Shown one piece after another: positions 1-9,349 of a stretch of 64,000 nt of DNA (the stretch's first letter is position 1; each line of letters begins with the position of its first letter). Location: NCBI GenBank assembly GCA_009711615.1, contig VENI01000002.1:62001-126000 (forward strand), written 5' to 3'. Made by a program: the position numbers and the translations under genes. The stretch comes from Bacillota bacterium (lineage in GTDB: Bacteria > Bacillota > Desulfotomaculia > Desulfotomaculales > Desulfohalotomaculaceae). Under the pieces are notes generated by a model that was not told where the DNA came from, made no database searches, and saw nothing but the letters and a program-made list of their open reading frames with translations.

Positions 1-1
1 T

Positions 2-1189
2 ATTGAAGTTACTAAAAGCAAACTTGATTCAGTACCAGAAGATTACCAACGACGCCAAACACTGGCCAATGCTGAACGATATATAACTCCGGAATTAAAG
101 AAATATGAAGAAATGATTCTAGGTGCTCAAGATAAACTGCAGGAGCTAGAATACCAGATTTTTGTCGAACTTCGAGATGCCGTGGCAGCTGAGATTCCCC
201 GCATTCAAAAAAGTGCCGATGCAGTGGCTAATTTAGATGTGTTGCTATCATTGGCGGAAGTGGCAGTGAAACGGAACTACATCAAACCAGATGTAAATAA
301 GAGTGGGGTAATGAATATTAAAGGCGGGCGTCATCCAGTAATAGAAACGACCTTGGATGAAGGGGATTTTGTCCCTAATGAAACCTATTTGGATATTGAG
401 AGGGAGTATATAGCATTAATCACTGGCCCAAATATGGGTGGGAAAAGTACATACCAGCGTCAGGTGGCTTTAATTACTATAATGGCACAAATGGGTAGTT
501 TTGTTCCTGCCGAAAGTGTAGAGCTAGGAATAATTGACCGCATATTTGCTCGGGTGGGAGCGTCGGATGATTTGACTTCTGGACGGAGCACATTCATGGT
601 AGAAATGAATGAATGCAACAATGCCTTGCGGTTAGCTACTGAAAAGAGTTTAGTTATTATAGATGAACTGGGCCGAGGGACTTCAAATCTGGAAGGTATG
701 GCTATTGCTCAGTCCGTTATAGAGTACTTGCATAACAATGTTGGCTGCCGTACTCTTTTTTCTACTCATTACCATGAACTGGCAGAAATGGAGGATGCAT
801 TACCTGGGTTAAAAAATTATGCAGCAGCAGTTGAGGAAAAAGGAGATAATGTAGTGTTTTTACACCGCATTATTGGCGGCAAAGCCAGTAAAAGTTACGG
901 TGTCCATTGTGCTAGGTTGGCAGGGTTACCAACCAATGTTGTTGATAGGGCAGATAATTTAGTATTGGATTTGGAGACTTACTGCCGAGCAGCAGAAGAA
1001 GTGATTACCGGCAAAAAACAAACTGCGACCGTAAAAGATGAAGTTAAACAATTGGAGTTGTTTTCTGCTGATCCAAGAATTTCTGAGTTGCTGCAGGAAT
1101 TGAAGAATGTTGATTTGTTAAATACCACACCGTTAGAGGCCATTAGCGTTCTTTTTGAACTGCAGAAAAAGGCTAAAATGATACAGTAA
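2..1189 (+). CDS. mutS: DNA mismatch repair ATPase MutS, C-terminal part (5' truncated by window edge)
   Basis: The reading frame is open from base 2, so the gene starts before the window; about 395 of the usual ~870 residues are present. MutS binds mismatched DNA and recruits MutL. The visible part covers the end of the lever/clamp region and the complete ABC-type ATPase. The Walker A motif GPNMGGKST is encoded near 425-452, followed by the signature around SGRSTFMVEM, the Walker B stretch VIIDELGRGT and the switch STHYHELAEME. The C-terminal helices end at a TAA. An internal ATG at 113 is not the true start, because conserved clamp sequence continues upstream in frame. mutL lies 3.1 kb downstream, separated by two metabolic genes. 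Confidence 0.97.
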   Translation: MEVTKSKLDSVPEDYQRRQTLANAERYITPELKKYEEMILGAQDKLQELEYQIFVELRDAVAAEIPRIQKSADAVANLDVLLSLAEVAVKRNYIKPDVNKSGVMNIKGGRHPVIETTLDEGDFVPNETYLDIEREYIALITGPNMGGKSTYQRQVALITIMAQMGSFVPAESVELGIIDRIFARVGASDDLTSGRSTFMVEMNECNNALRLATEKSLVIIDELGRGTSNLEGMAIAQSVIEYLHNNVGCRTLFSTHYHELAEMEDALPGLKNYAAAVEEKGDNVVFLHRIIGGKASKSYGVHCARLAGLPTNVVDRADNLVLDLETYCRAAEEVITGKKQTATVKDEVKQLELFSADPRISELLQELKNVDLLNTTPLEAISVLFELQKKAKMIQ

Positions 1190-1253
1190 CTGTGTAAATG
1201 GCAGGAAATGTATGATAAACTAGAAATAGTATGGCAGTTCGGAGGTGTAAATT

Positions 1254-2942
1254 GTGTACATTGGTATTGATGTAGGTGGTACCTGCACAGATGCTGTTCT
1301 ACTAAGCAGTGGTAAAGTTCATGCCACTGCAAAAATATACAACACACCAGAGAATTTGTTGACTTCACTGGTGCAGGCACTGGACTCCGTGATGAAAGGA
1401 GTGTCTGCAGAAGAGATTGAAAGAGTAGTGCTATCAACAACCATGATAACTAATTTAATTATGGAACGTAAATACGACCCAGTGGGTTTAATTATGATGC
1501 CGGGACCGGGCCGTAAATTTCAGCACTACCGAAATGCCCATGTACACATAATTGATGGTGCGATAGATTATCGGGGCCGTGAAATAATTCCAGTTGATGA
1601 ACAACAAGTAATGCAGGCGTTAAAATTACTGGATGCAGAAGGATATGATAAAGTTGCTGTGGTGGGTAAATTTTCAACTCGTAACAACCAACATGAACTA
1701 TATGTGAATGACTTAATAAAAAAGTACCAACCCCACTGGCAAGTGGAAATGGGACATCGGGCTGGAGGGCGCTTGAACTTTCCCCGGCGGATAGATACCA
1801 CATTACTTACCTGTGCCACTAAAGAAAAATATCATTACTTTGTGCAGTCAGTAAATGAGGCTTTAGATAACCGTCAAATAAAAGCCCAAGTATTTATTAT
1901 GAAAGCAGATGGGGGTACCATGACACTGGCAAGTTCAGAACAATCTCCAGTAGAAACTATTTTTTCCGGTCCAGCGGCAAGTACATTAGGAGCTCAGTCG
2001 CTGACCGCTGCAGGGGAAACCTCGGTGATGGTTGATATTGGAGGTACCACAACGGATTTAGCGCTGATATTATCGGGAAAACCACTGCTTTCATCCCAAG
2101 GGGTTTTAGTAGGTGATAAACTGACACAGGTGAGGACATTGGCGGTTAAATCTGTGCCGGTAGGCGGTGACAGTGTAGTAGAGATGGTGGGTAAAGAGTT
2201 GATAATTTATTCCGAAAGAATGGGGCAGCCATATTGTTTGGGTGGTTCTTTTCCCACTCCCACCGATGCTTTAAATGTTATGAGCCTAACAAAACTTGGC
2301 GATAAGAGTAAAGCTTGGGAAGCAATGGAAAAGTTAGGTAAACCTGTAGGATATTCACCGGTGGAAGTAGCTAACAAAATTATCAATCTGGTGGTGGATA
2401 CTGTTGTTGAAGAGATAGAAAATATGTTTATGGGGTGGGAACAAGAACCTGCTTACCGGATTTGGGAAGTGATGCAAAAACGGAGAATGCGCCCCCAAAA
2501 TGTTGTGGGAGTGGGAGGCGGTGCTGCTGGTTTTGTACCGCAGATTGCCACGCGTATTGATGGCACACCGGTACTTCCCCCATATGCTGCTGTTGCCAAT
2601 GCTATTGGTGCAGCCGTGGCCAAACCAACACTACAGGTTACAATGCGTGCAGATACCGAACAAAATATCTTCAGCGTTGAGGAAGATGGCTACCAAGGGA
2701 GGATAAATCAATCTCCCTTTGGATTTGAAGAATCCTTATCTCTGGCAAAAGAGTGGTTAATTGATAAAGCCAAGAAAATGAATATAGGTGACGAAGTTCA
2801 GAATGTGGAGATAACCCGACAGGAGGTTTTCAATATAGTTCGGGATTTTAATACAACTGGGAGAATATACGATATTTGTGTACAAACCCCCAGAGGTATT
2901 CAATGGCATATTGGAGCGGAGGGGAAACTATATGAAAAATAA
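1254..2942 (+). CDS. Hydantoinase/oxoprolinase (HyuA) family protein
   Basis: It starts with GTG 7 bases after GGAGGT (1241-1246). The 562-residue product has the two actin-like ATPase signatures of HyuA/OplaH enzymes: DVGGTCTDAVLL at residues 7-18 and MVDIGGTTTDLAL around residue 260, plus the FSGPAAS segment between them. The family couples ATP hydrolysis to opening of hydantoin or oxoproline rings or to acetone carboxylation, but substrates are poorly predictable. It is shorter than two-domain HyuA proteins and no HyuB partner is adjacent. The end overlaps the start of the next gene by 11 bases, which suggests translational coupling to the deacetylase. The family call is firm; the substrate is unknown. 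Confidence 0.85.
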   Translation: MYIGIDVGGTCTDAVLLSSGKVHATAKIYNTPENLLTSLVQALDSVMKGVSAEEIERVVLSTTMITNLIMERKYDPVGLIMMPGPGRKFQHYRNAHVHIIDGAIDYRGREIIPVDEQQVMQALKLLDAEGYDKVAVVGKFSTRNNQHELYVNDLIKKYQPHWQVEMGHRAGGRLNFPRRIDTTLLTCATKEKYHYFVQSVNEALDNRQIKAQVFIMKADGGTMTLASSEQSPVETIFSGPAASTLGAQSLTAAGETSVMVDIGGTTTDLALILSGKPLLSSQGVLVGDKLTQVRTLAVKSVPVGGDSVVEMVGKELIIYSERMGQPYCLGGSFPTPTDALNVMSLTKLGDKSKAWEAMEKLGKPVGYSPVEVANKIINLVVDTVVEEIENMFMGWEQEPAYRIWEVMQKRRMRPQNVVGVGGGAAGFVPQIATRIDGTPVLPPYAAVANAIGAAVAKPTLQVTMRADTEQNIFSVEEDGYQGRINQSPFGFEESLSLAKEWLIDKAKKMNIGDEVQNVEITRQEVFNIVRDFNTTGRIYDICVQTPRGIQWHIGAEGKLYEK

Positions 2943-4284
2943 AACCGGATTAGTGTTTTTTCCCGCCTTTGATTGGTCTATCGCTCCAATTCATCCTGAG
3001 CGGGAGGAAAGACTGCTATATACAAGAGATCAAATATTTGAAGAGGGTGTATTAGATCTTCCGCAAATTACTGAATACCGTCCCCAAGTGGCAACACCTC
3101 ATGAAATTGCCCGGGCTCATTTTTGTGTTCCTGATGTGGATGATCAAGTGCTGGTGGCCCACCGTATTGCAGCCGGAGCTGCTATCCGTTTAAGCGACCG
3201 TATTATGAACGGAGAAATAAGAAACGGTTTTGCTATAGTTCGTCCACCTGGACATCATGCCATGAGGGTGGTGCATGGTAATCGGGGCTTTTGCAGTATT
3301 AATAACGAGGCTGTGGTGGTAGAGCATTTACGACGTACCTATGGAATTAAGCGGGTTGCAATTATTGACACCGACGTGCATCATGGCGATGGTACCCAAG
3401 ACATTTATTATCACGATCCGGATGTATTATTTATTTCCTTCCATCAGGATGGACGTACCATATTTCCTGGCACAGGGTTTAATGATGAGTTGGGTGGACC
3501 TACTGCATATGCCACTACTATAAATATTCCCTTGCCTCCAGGTGTATCAGATACCAGTATGCACTACGTTATGGACAATTTGATACTACCGATACTAAAA
3601 GACTTTGGAGCCGAGTTTGTGGTTAACTCTGCTGGCCAGGATAATCACTTTACTGATCCCTTGGGAAGCATGTTGATTACCGCCCAAGGTTATGCAGAAA
3701 TGACAGAAAAGTTGAAACCGGATTTAGCAGTGTTAGAAGGTGGGTACGCCATAGAATCTGCGCTTCCTTATGTAAACTTGGCTATATTGCTGGCATTGGC
3801 TGGAAGTGATTACTCCAATGTAATTGAACCTGGAAACACAGGTAAAATAGTAGAAAATACTCAGGTAACTAATTACGTACGGCAAGTGGTGGATCACCTG
3901 CAACTGGTTTGGCAAAAACGTGGTGAAATATCTGTTTCTCAACTTTGCGGTAGTAATAAATATTTCCAACGACAAAAAAATATTTATTATGATACTGAGT
4001 ATTTCGAAGAAAAACAATTGGAAAAAGTAAGAGCTTGTTTAGAATGCCCTGGGTTTGTGGCCATTGATTCTCATGCAGCACAACCCAAGCACAGTCGTTC
4101 TCGTATTATGGCTATTACAGTACATAACAGATGTTGTAAAAAATGTATTGAAGAGGCTTGGGAAGTTTATAACGATGCCAAAAAAGACTATCGGTATTCT
4201 TATGTTTACATGCAAGATAAGACGGAAGACACATTTTTGATATTTAGACGTGAAGACCAAAAAGAATGGCACACAGAAGGTTAA
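2932..4284 (+). CDS. HDAC-fold zinc deacetylase (AcuC/HDAC-like)
   Basis: The ATG at 2932 is chosen over an in-frame GTG at 2878, because GGAGGGG at about 2918 precedes it correctly. The 450-aa protein has the histone-deacetylase fold signatures: RPPGHHAM with the paired active-site histidines at residues 108-109, DTDVHHGDGTQ with zinc ligands Asp148 and His150, a later DNHFTDPLG carrying the second acidic ligand, and LEGGYA with the transition-state tyrosine. In bacteria this family removes acetyl groups from proteins (AcuC), polyamines or other acetylated amines. Roughly 100 C-terminal residues after the catalytic domain are unlike AcuC and contain a CCKKC cluster of unknown role. Overlap with the HyuA-like gene suggests a shared catabolic function, which is inference. 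Confidence 0.85.
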   Translation: MKNKTGLVFFPAFDWSIAPIHPEREERLLYTRDQIFEEGVLDLPQITEYRPQVATPHEIARAHFCVPDVDDQVLVAHRIAAGAAIRLSDRIMNGEIRNGFAIVRPPGHHAMRVVHGNRGFCSINNEAVVVEHLRRTYGIKRVAIIDTDVHHGDGTQDIYYHDPDVLFISFHQDGRTIFPGTGFNDELGGPTAYATTINIPLPPGVSDTSMHYVMDNLILPILKDFGAEFVVNSAGQDNHFTDPLGSMLITAQGYAEMTEKLKPDLAVLEGGYAIESALPYVNLAILLALAGSDYSNVIEPGNTGKIVENTQVTNYVRQVVDHLQLVWQKRGEISVSQLCGSNKYFQRQKNIYYDTEYFEEKQLEKVRACLECPGFVAIDSHAAQPKHSRSRIMAITVHNRCCKKCIEEAWEVYNDAKKDYRYSYVYMQDKTEDTFLIFRREDQKEWHTEG

Positions 4285-4319
4285 CTCATTAATTTGAGGG
4301 CGGTATGGGAGGTATGTAG

Positions 4320-6164
4320 TTGCCTAAAATACGCATACTGGATGAAAATATAGCTAACAAAATTGCTGCCGGTGAAGTTGTGGAAAGACCTCTATCAGTG
4401 GTAAAAGAACTGGTGGAAAATGCATTAGATGCCGGGGCCACCAGGATTTCTGTAGATATAAAAGACGGCGGAACATCATCTATTACAGTGAGTGATAATG
4501 GGTGCGGCATCGAACCTGAAGATGCCGCTTTGGCTTTTTCCAGGCATGCCACTAGTAAAATAAGTCGGGTGGAAGATTTGCTTGGTCTCTCATCCCTGGG
4601 ATTTAGAGGTGAAGCACTGCCCAGTATAGCTTCAATAGCTAAAGTTACATTGATATCCAGAGTTCAGCAAAGGGATGAAGGTATTAAGTTAGTTATAGAG
4701 GGTGGCAGTTTTCTAGAAGAAAGTCCCACTGGATGTCCAACTGGTACAAAAATTACAGTAGAAAAATTGTTTTACAATACCCCTGCACGAAAAAAGCATT
4801 TAAAAAGTCCCTCTGCTGAAGCAGGTTTAATCAGCGATTTGTTAACCAGATTAGCACTATCCAGATCCGATGTCAGTTTTAAATTGACTTCACAAAAACG
4901 TGTGTTAATGGAAACACCTGGCACTGACAAATTAATAGATACCATAGCATCTGTACATGGACTAAATGTAGCCAAAGGCATGATCCCTATAACAGGAGAA
5001 ACAGCCGGACTACATATCAGCGGTTATGTTAGCAAGCCAGAATTAAACAGAGCTACCAGATCGCAACAGACAATATATATTAACGGCAGATATGTCAAAA
5101 GCAGACTAATTTCCGATGCATTACAAGAAGGATATCATACCCTGTTATCATCAAAGAGGTATCCGGCTGCAGTTATTGCTGTGGAAACAGCCCCAGGTAT
5201 GGTTGATGTAAATGTACACCCTGCTAAAATGGAGGTTCGAATCAGTAGGGAGAGGGAATTATACAAGTTGTTAGTTTCTGCTGTACAGAAAGCCGTACGT
5301 ACACCCAAAATTGTTCCTTTAATTGAACCAACATTAAATCACCAGGAAAATAAATCCAGTGAAATCAAAGAACATGTTTATCAAAGTAAGGATATGCATC
5401 AAGATTATGGCAATCAAACAAAGTTTAACTTTACCAAACAAAAGTTTGCAGGAAATAAAACCCATAATTATTCCACTGACAAACCAAAGAACGGGGAAAA
5501 AATAGCTGGCGTAGAAGTTTCAAATACTAATGCTCTAAATAATGACGAGATGCAGATAACTAAACAAATGTTTAGGGAGAAACACAAGTGTTATAATACT
5601 GTTGAGTGCATTGATTTTCCTGAATTGCTACCACTGGGACAACTAATGCCTACTTATATTTTAGCCCAGGGGGCTGAAGGCTTGTATATTATAGATCAAC
5701 ATGCTGCTCATGAACGTGTGTTGTATGAATGGTATTTAAAGGACCATGATTGTGAGCATAGTAGTCAAATGCTGTTAGTCCCGGTGGTGCTTGAATTAGG
5801 TTTCCATGAGTATCAAGTACTAACAGAGAATATTATTAAGTTTCGCAGGTTAGGTTTTATATTAGAGCACTTTGGTGATACCACCTATATGTTGCGGGGA
5901 GTACCAGTGGATTTCCCTCAGGGTGAAGAAACGAAGTTTTTCTATGATGTACTGGACACAACTAGCACTAATTTTTACGATTTACTTGCTGCCAAGTTAG
6001 CGTGCCGCAGTGCTATAAAATCTGGGCAGAAAATGTCCATTGACGAAATGAACACTTTATTGCAACAGATGTCAGATGCAGAGACACCATACTCCTGTCC
6101 ACATGGCAGACCAACTATAATTAACCTTAGCTTTGATGACCTAGCTAAGAGGTTTAAGAGGTGA
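4320..6164 (+). CDS. mutL: DNA mismatch repair protein MutL with endonuclease motif
   Basis: The TTG start follows GGGAGGT (4307-4313). The 614-aa product has the GHKL ATPase N-terminus: ENALDAGAT with the catalytic Glu, DNGCGI, and GFRGEALPSIASI. It then has the transducer domain ending near FNVHPAKMEVR-type sequence, a poorly conserved linker (about residues 340-430), and a C-terminal dimerisation/endonuclease domain. That domain carries the DQHAAHERVLYE motif of nicking MutL proteins, together with ACRSAIKSG and a CPHGRP metal-binding motif. These are the signatures of the latent endonuclease found in organisms without MutH. It acts with MutS, encoded upstream, to direct strand excision. 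Confidence 0.97.
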   Translation: MPKIRILDENIANKIAAGEVVERPLSVVKELVENALDAGATRISVDIKDGGTSSITVSDNGCGIEPEDAALAFSRHATSKISRVEDLLGLSSLGFRGEALPSIASIAKVTLISRVQQRDEGIKLVIEGGSFLEESPTGCPTGTKITVEKLFYNTPARKKHLKSPSAEAGLISDLLTRLALSRSDVSFKLTSQKRVLMETPGTDKLIDTIASVHGLNVAKGMIPITGETAGLHISGYVSKPELNRATRSQQTIYINGRYVKSRLISDALQEGYHTLLSSKRYPAAVIAVETAPGMVDVNVHPAKMEVRISRERELYKLLVSAVQKAVRTPKIVPLIEPTLNHQENKSSEIKEHVYQSKDMHQDYGNQTKFNFTKQKFAGNKTHNYSTDKPKNGEKIAGVEVSNTNALNNDEMQITKQMFREKHKCYNTVECIDFPELLPLGQLMPTYILAQGAEGLYIIDQHAAHERVLYEWYLKDHDCEHSSQMLLVPVVLELGFHEYQVLTENIIKFRRLGFILEHFGDTTYMLRGVPVDFPQGEETKFFYDVLDTTSTNFYDLLAAKLACRSAIKSGQKMSIDEMNTLLQQMSDAETPYSCPHGRPTIINLSFDDLAKRFKR

Positions 6165-6172
6165 TCATCTTA

Positions 6173-6967
6173 GTGAAGGCACTGGTAACCACTTCATTAA
6201 AATACACAGCTGAAATAGTAAGCATGGCCAGGAAGATTGCTTATAATCTAAATATTCAATTTGTACATAGAGGTAATTTTTCCCTGGCTGATTTAGAAGA
6301 AAAATTTGATACTAGCGGTATACTTGTGGTATCTAAAGATAGATTTTATGTATACATTCAGGGAGAGGACTTCTTTTTTCACCCCGGAATGGCTAAAATG
6401 CGTATCAAAGGACTAAAAAATGGAAATAATGATCAAATGATTAGTGCCATGAACTTGAAATCAGGAGATAGTGTACTAGATTGTACCGTTGGCCTTGGTT
6501 CTGACGCAGTGGTAGCCAATTATGTAGTAGGTAATGACGGCAAGGTAACTGGTCTGGAGTCTAATTCTTTAATAGCTTATGTTGTTAGAGAGGGGATAAA
6601 AGAATACGAGAATCCCAGCTTTACTTTGACAATGGCTGTAAAAGGAATTGAAGTTATTAACGCTGATCACCGGCTTTTTCTAAAAGAAATACCAGATAAA
6701 AGCTTTGATGTGGTATATTTTGATCCGATGTTTCGTGAGCCAGTTTATAAGTCTTCTGGAATGATGCCCCTAAGAAAATTAGCTAATTATGATCCCATAG
6801 ATATAAATTCTGTTAACGAAGCATGTCGAGTGGCCAAGAAACGGGTGGTAATTAAAGAACGGTCTAACAGTGATGAGTTTCATAGGTTGGGGTGTATTGG
6901 CACAGTTGCTGGAAAAAAGTCACCCATTGCTTACGGCTATATTGCAGTGGGAGGAGATGACAATTGA
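6173..6967 (+). CDS. Class I SAM-dependent methyltransferase, RsmJ-like
   Basis: A GTG at 6173 is preferred, because AGAGGTGA (6157-6164) lies 8 bases upstream; the earlier GTG at 6161 falls inside that ribosome-binding site. The product is about 264 aa. It contains a Rossmann methyltransferase motif I (DCTVGLGSDAVV), an acidic motif II near VTGLESNS, and a catalytic-type DPMFREP motif near VVYFDPMF. The DPMF-type motif and the overall layout resemble the RsmJ/DUF548 group, which methylates guanine in 16S rRNA, but that assignment is inference. It overlaps mutL by sequence of its ribosome-binding site and overlaps miaA by 4 bases. It is therefore probably co-transcribed with translation-related miaA and hfq. 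Confidence 0.75.
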   Translation: MKALVTTSLKYTAEIVSMARKIAYNLNIQFVHRGNFSLADLEEKFDTSGILVVSKDRFYVYIQGEDFFFHPGMAKMRIKGLKNGNNDQMISAMNLKSGDSVLDCTVGLGSDAVVANYVVGNDGKVTGLESNSLIAYVVREGIKEYENPSFTLTMAVKGIEVINADHRLFLKEIPDKSFDVVYFDPMFREPVYKSSGMMPLRKLANYDPIDINSVNEACRVAKKRVVIKERSNSDEFHRLGCIGTVAGKKSPIAYGYIAVGGDDN

Positions 6968-7908
6968 AAAAACCTATCTTGGCCATTGTTGGGCCTACAG
7001 CCACCGGTAAGACAGCAGTCGGTGTTCAATTGGCACTCCACTTAAATGGGGAAATCGTATCCACCGATTCAATGCTAGTTTATAAAGGTATGGATATTGG
7101 TACCGCCAAGCCTACCACTGAAGAACGCCAGGGTGTTCCCCATCACATGATAGATGTGGTGATGCCCAATGAAGATTATAGTGTTGCCAAATATCAGCAG
7201 GAAGCCGAAAGAGTGGTTGCAACAATCCACAATTCAGGCAAGCTGCCTATTCTTGTTGGCGGTACAGGGTTATATTTGCGGGCAGTGGTTGATAAATATA
7301 ATTTTGAAAGTCCAATGACTGACGAAAACCTACGTCATCAGTTGCAGATTTTATCACAAGAAAAAGGTAAGGATTGGCTGCACCATCAATTGGCAGAGGT
7401 TGATCCCGAAGCTGCAGAAAAGATTCATCAAAATAATGTACGCCGGGTGATACGGGCTCTGGAAGTATATAAGTTAACCGGAAAGCGTTTTTCCAGTTTG
7501 CAGAAAGCTGATTATCAACCAAATATCAAATATAATACATTAATTGTTGGATTAACAATGCCCCGGGAGATACTATACCAGCGTATAGAAAAACGGGTAG
7601 ATAAAATGCTAGAAATGGGGTTGGTCAGTGAAGTAGATAAGTTACTGCAGCAGGGTGTTAACCCAACGGCTACTTCAATGCAGGGTCTAGGTTATAAAGA
7701 AATAGCTGCATACCTTAAAGGTGAGTTGTCGTTAGATAAAGCTGTGGAACTAATAAAAAGAGATACACGAAGGTTTGCTAAAAGACAGTTCACCTGGTTT
7801 AAGAGAGATCCACGTATACATTGGATTGATCTGCATAAATATAATAATACCGAAAAAGTAGTTGATAAAATTATAAGAATAAGGCAGGAAAAATTTTCTT
7901 CTTCGTAG
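6964..7908 (+). CDS. miaA: tRNA dimethylallyltransferase MiaA
   Basis: The TTG start overlaps the preceding stop codon, with GGAGG just upstream. The 314-aa protein transfers a dimethylallyl group to N6 of A37 in tRNAs that read UNN codons. Diagnostic features are the P-loop GPTATGKT at residues 9-16, the substrate-binding STDSMLVYKGMDIGTAKP stretch, the GGTGLYLRAV segment, and the HQNNVRRVIRALEVY helix. The length is normal for the family. It is followed after about 50 bases by hfq, the classic miaA-hfq order in both Gram-positive and Gram-negative bacteria. Confidence 0.97.
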   Translation: MKKPILAIVGPTATGKTAVGVQLALHLNGEIVSTDSMLVYKGMDIGTAKPTTEERQGVPHHMIDVVMPNEDYSVAKYQQEAERVVATIHNSGKLPILVGGTGLYLRAVVDKYNFESPMTDENLRHQLQILSQEKGKDWLHHQLAEVDPEAAEKIHQNNVRRVIRALEVYKLTGKRFSSLQKADYQPNIKYNTLIVGLTMPREILYQRIEKRVDKMLEMGLVSEVDKLLQQGVNPTATSMQGLGYKEIAAYLKGELSLDKAVELIKRDTRRFAKRQFTWFKRDPRIHWIDLHKYNNTEKVVDKIIRIRQEKFSSS

Positions 7909-7957
7909 AAAGATAGTTTTTAAATAAAAATAATAAAGAATAAATGGAGGGACTCCC

Positions 7958-8203
7958 ATGACAAAACCCCAAATTAATTTGCAAGATGCCTTTTTAAACC
8001 AAGTACGTAAAGAAAACATCCCCATTACCATGTTTTTAATCAACGGTTTTCAGCTAAAGGGGTTGGTTCGGGGGTTTGATAATTTTACGGTAATATTGGA
8101 AAGTGAAGGCAAACAGATGATGGTATATAAGCATGCTATATCCACCATTAGCCCTTCTAAACCTATTAATACATCAATGGCAGATCCAACCCATGCTAAG
8201 TAA
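7958..8203 (+). CDS. hfq: RNA chaperone Hfq
   Basis: The ATG start has GGAGG 10 bases upstream. The 81-aa protein has the Sm fold: the [22 protein letters not shown] Sm1 region, with the GF/QL proximal-face segment, and the Sm2 motif YKHAIST. It forms a hexameric ring that binds U-rich and A-rich RNA. The C-terminal tail is short, as in Firmicute homologues. It is the last gene before a strong terminator, consistent with ending the mutS-mutL-miaA transcription unit. Confidence 0.97.
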   Translation: MTKPQINLQDAFLNQVRKENIPITMFLINGFQLKGLVRGFDNFTVILESEGKQMMVYKHAISTISPSKPINTSMADPTHAK

Positions 8204-8255
8204 TAATTATAGTGAACGAGCTGTAAGTTATATTTAAGAGTATAAGGGAATCAGT

Positions 8256-8291
8256 ACCTCTTCACCTTAAGGTGTAGAGGTCTTCTTTTTT
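8256..8291 (+). terminator. Rho-independent terminator after hfq
   Basis: There is an 11-bp stem, ACCTCTTCACC / GGTGTAGAGGT, with one mismatch and a TTAA loop, followed by TCTTCTTTTTT. Confidence 0.85.
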
Positions 8292-8359
8292 GGTTCACTA
8301 ATTGCCACTGCGGGCGTATACATGAAAAAAGACTAATAACCCCGTGAGGTGACAAAACT

Positions 8360-9334
8360 ATGGTAAGAATTAAAATGTGGCAAAACCCTGAAAAAAATGA
8401 ACCAATTAGAAAAAAAAATAATTTTCCGTTGAGACCGGTCCCTTCCGCAAAAAAAAATAAGGAGCATCATCCAACTTCAGAAGAACAATCCGCTAAGCAG
8501 AATGTGCAGAAAATTATGGATGAGATAAATCAATTAGTAGGCCTTAATAGTGTAAAGAAGTTAATTCATGAACTGCATGCGTTTATTGAAATTCAAAAGC
8601 TAAGGCAGAAAGAGAAATTAGCTTATGAACCAATGGTTTTACACATGATTTTTAAAGGTAACCCTGGCACAGGAAAAACAACCATGGCCCGTTTGTTAGG
8701 GCAGTTATTTAAAGAAATGGGTGTGCTTAATAAAGGACATATAATTGAGGTGGAACGGGCTGACTTAGTGGGGGAATATATAGGTCATACTGCCAAACGC
8801 ACAAGGGACCAGGTGAAAAAAGCATTAGGTGGAATATTATTCATAGACGAAGCATATTCACTGGCCAGAGGAGGCGACAAAGATTTTGGCAAGGAAGCGA
8901 TAGATTGTATGGTAAAAGCAATGGAAGACCACAAAGATAATCTAATATTAATATTAGCTGGGTATAAACACGAAATGGAGCACTTTGTTGAAAGCAACCC
9001 AGGGTTGAGATCAAGATTTCCTATACATATAACTTTTCCTGATTATACAACCCATGAATTAATGGATATTGCTAAAACCATGTTGGATATGCGGCAGTAC
9101 CAGTTAACTTCGGAAGCAAGGGAACAAATGCGTACATTAATAAAAAGTAGGGCCCACCAACATCTTAACAGTGGTAATGCAAGATTGGTTAGAAACTTAA
9201 TAGAAAGGTCCATGCGTTTACAAGCAGTAAGACTGTTGGGATCTCAGAAGAGTTATGAGATTAATAAAGAAGACTTAATGACTATTGTTGAAGAAGATGT
9301 GCTCAGTGCATACGATGAGTTGACAGAAGACTAG
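8360..9334 (+). CDS. spoVK: Stage V sporulation AAA ATPase SpoVK
   Basis: The ATG start has a GAGGTGA ribosome-binding site. The 324-aa product has a low-complexity, Lys/Asn-rich N-terminus (about 45 residues), then a CbxX/CfqX-type AAA+ domain. Its Walker A is GNPGTGKTT near residue 106, its Walker B is ILFIDEAYSL, and a pore/sensor region LRSRFPIHITFPDY is followed by arginine-finger sequence. SpoVK is needed for spore maturation in Bacillus. The mutL-miaA-hfq-spoVK-ynbB order seen here resembles Bacillus and Clostridia chromosomes and is strong evidence for an endospore former. It is separated from hfq by a terminator, so it probably has its own promoter in the 8292-8340 interval. Confidence 0.92.
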   Translation: MVRIKMWQNPEKNEPIRKKNNFPLRPVPSAKKNKEHHPTSEEQSAKQNVQKIMDEINQLVGLNSVKKLIHELHAFIEIQKLRQKEKLAYEPMVLHMIFKGNPGTGKTTMARLLGQLFKEMGVLNKGHIIEVERADLVGEYIGHTAKRTRDQVKKALGGILFIDEAYSLARGGDKDFGKEAIDCMVKAMEDHKDNLILILAGYKHEMEHFVESNPGLRSRFPIHITFPDYTTHELMDIAKTMLDMRQYQLTSEAREQMRTLIKSRAHQHLNSGNARLVRNLIERSMRLQAVRLLGSQKSYEINKEDLMTIVEEDVLSAYDELTED

Positions 9335-9349
9335 AAACAGGGGGATAAA

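Noticed and set aside
979-1440. 153-aa minus-strand open frame over the mutS end and hyuA start
   Set aside because: It lies opposite two well-supported genes, has no ribosome-binding site and gives a low-complexity product.
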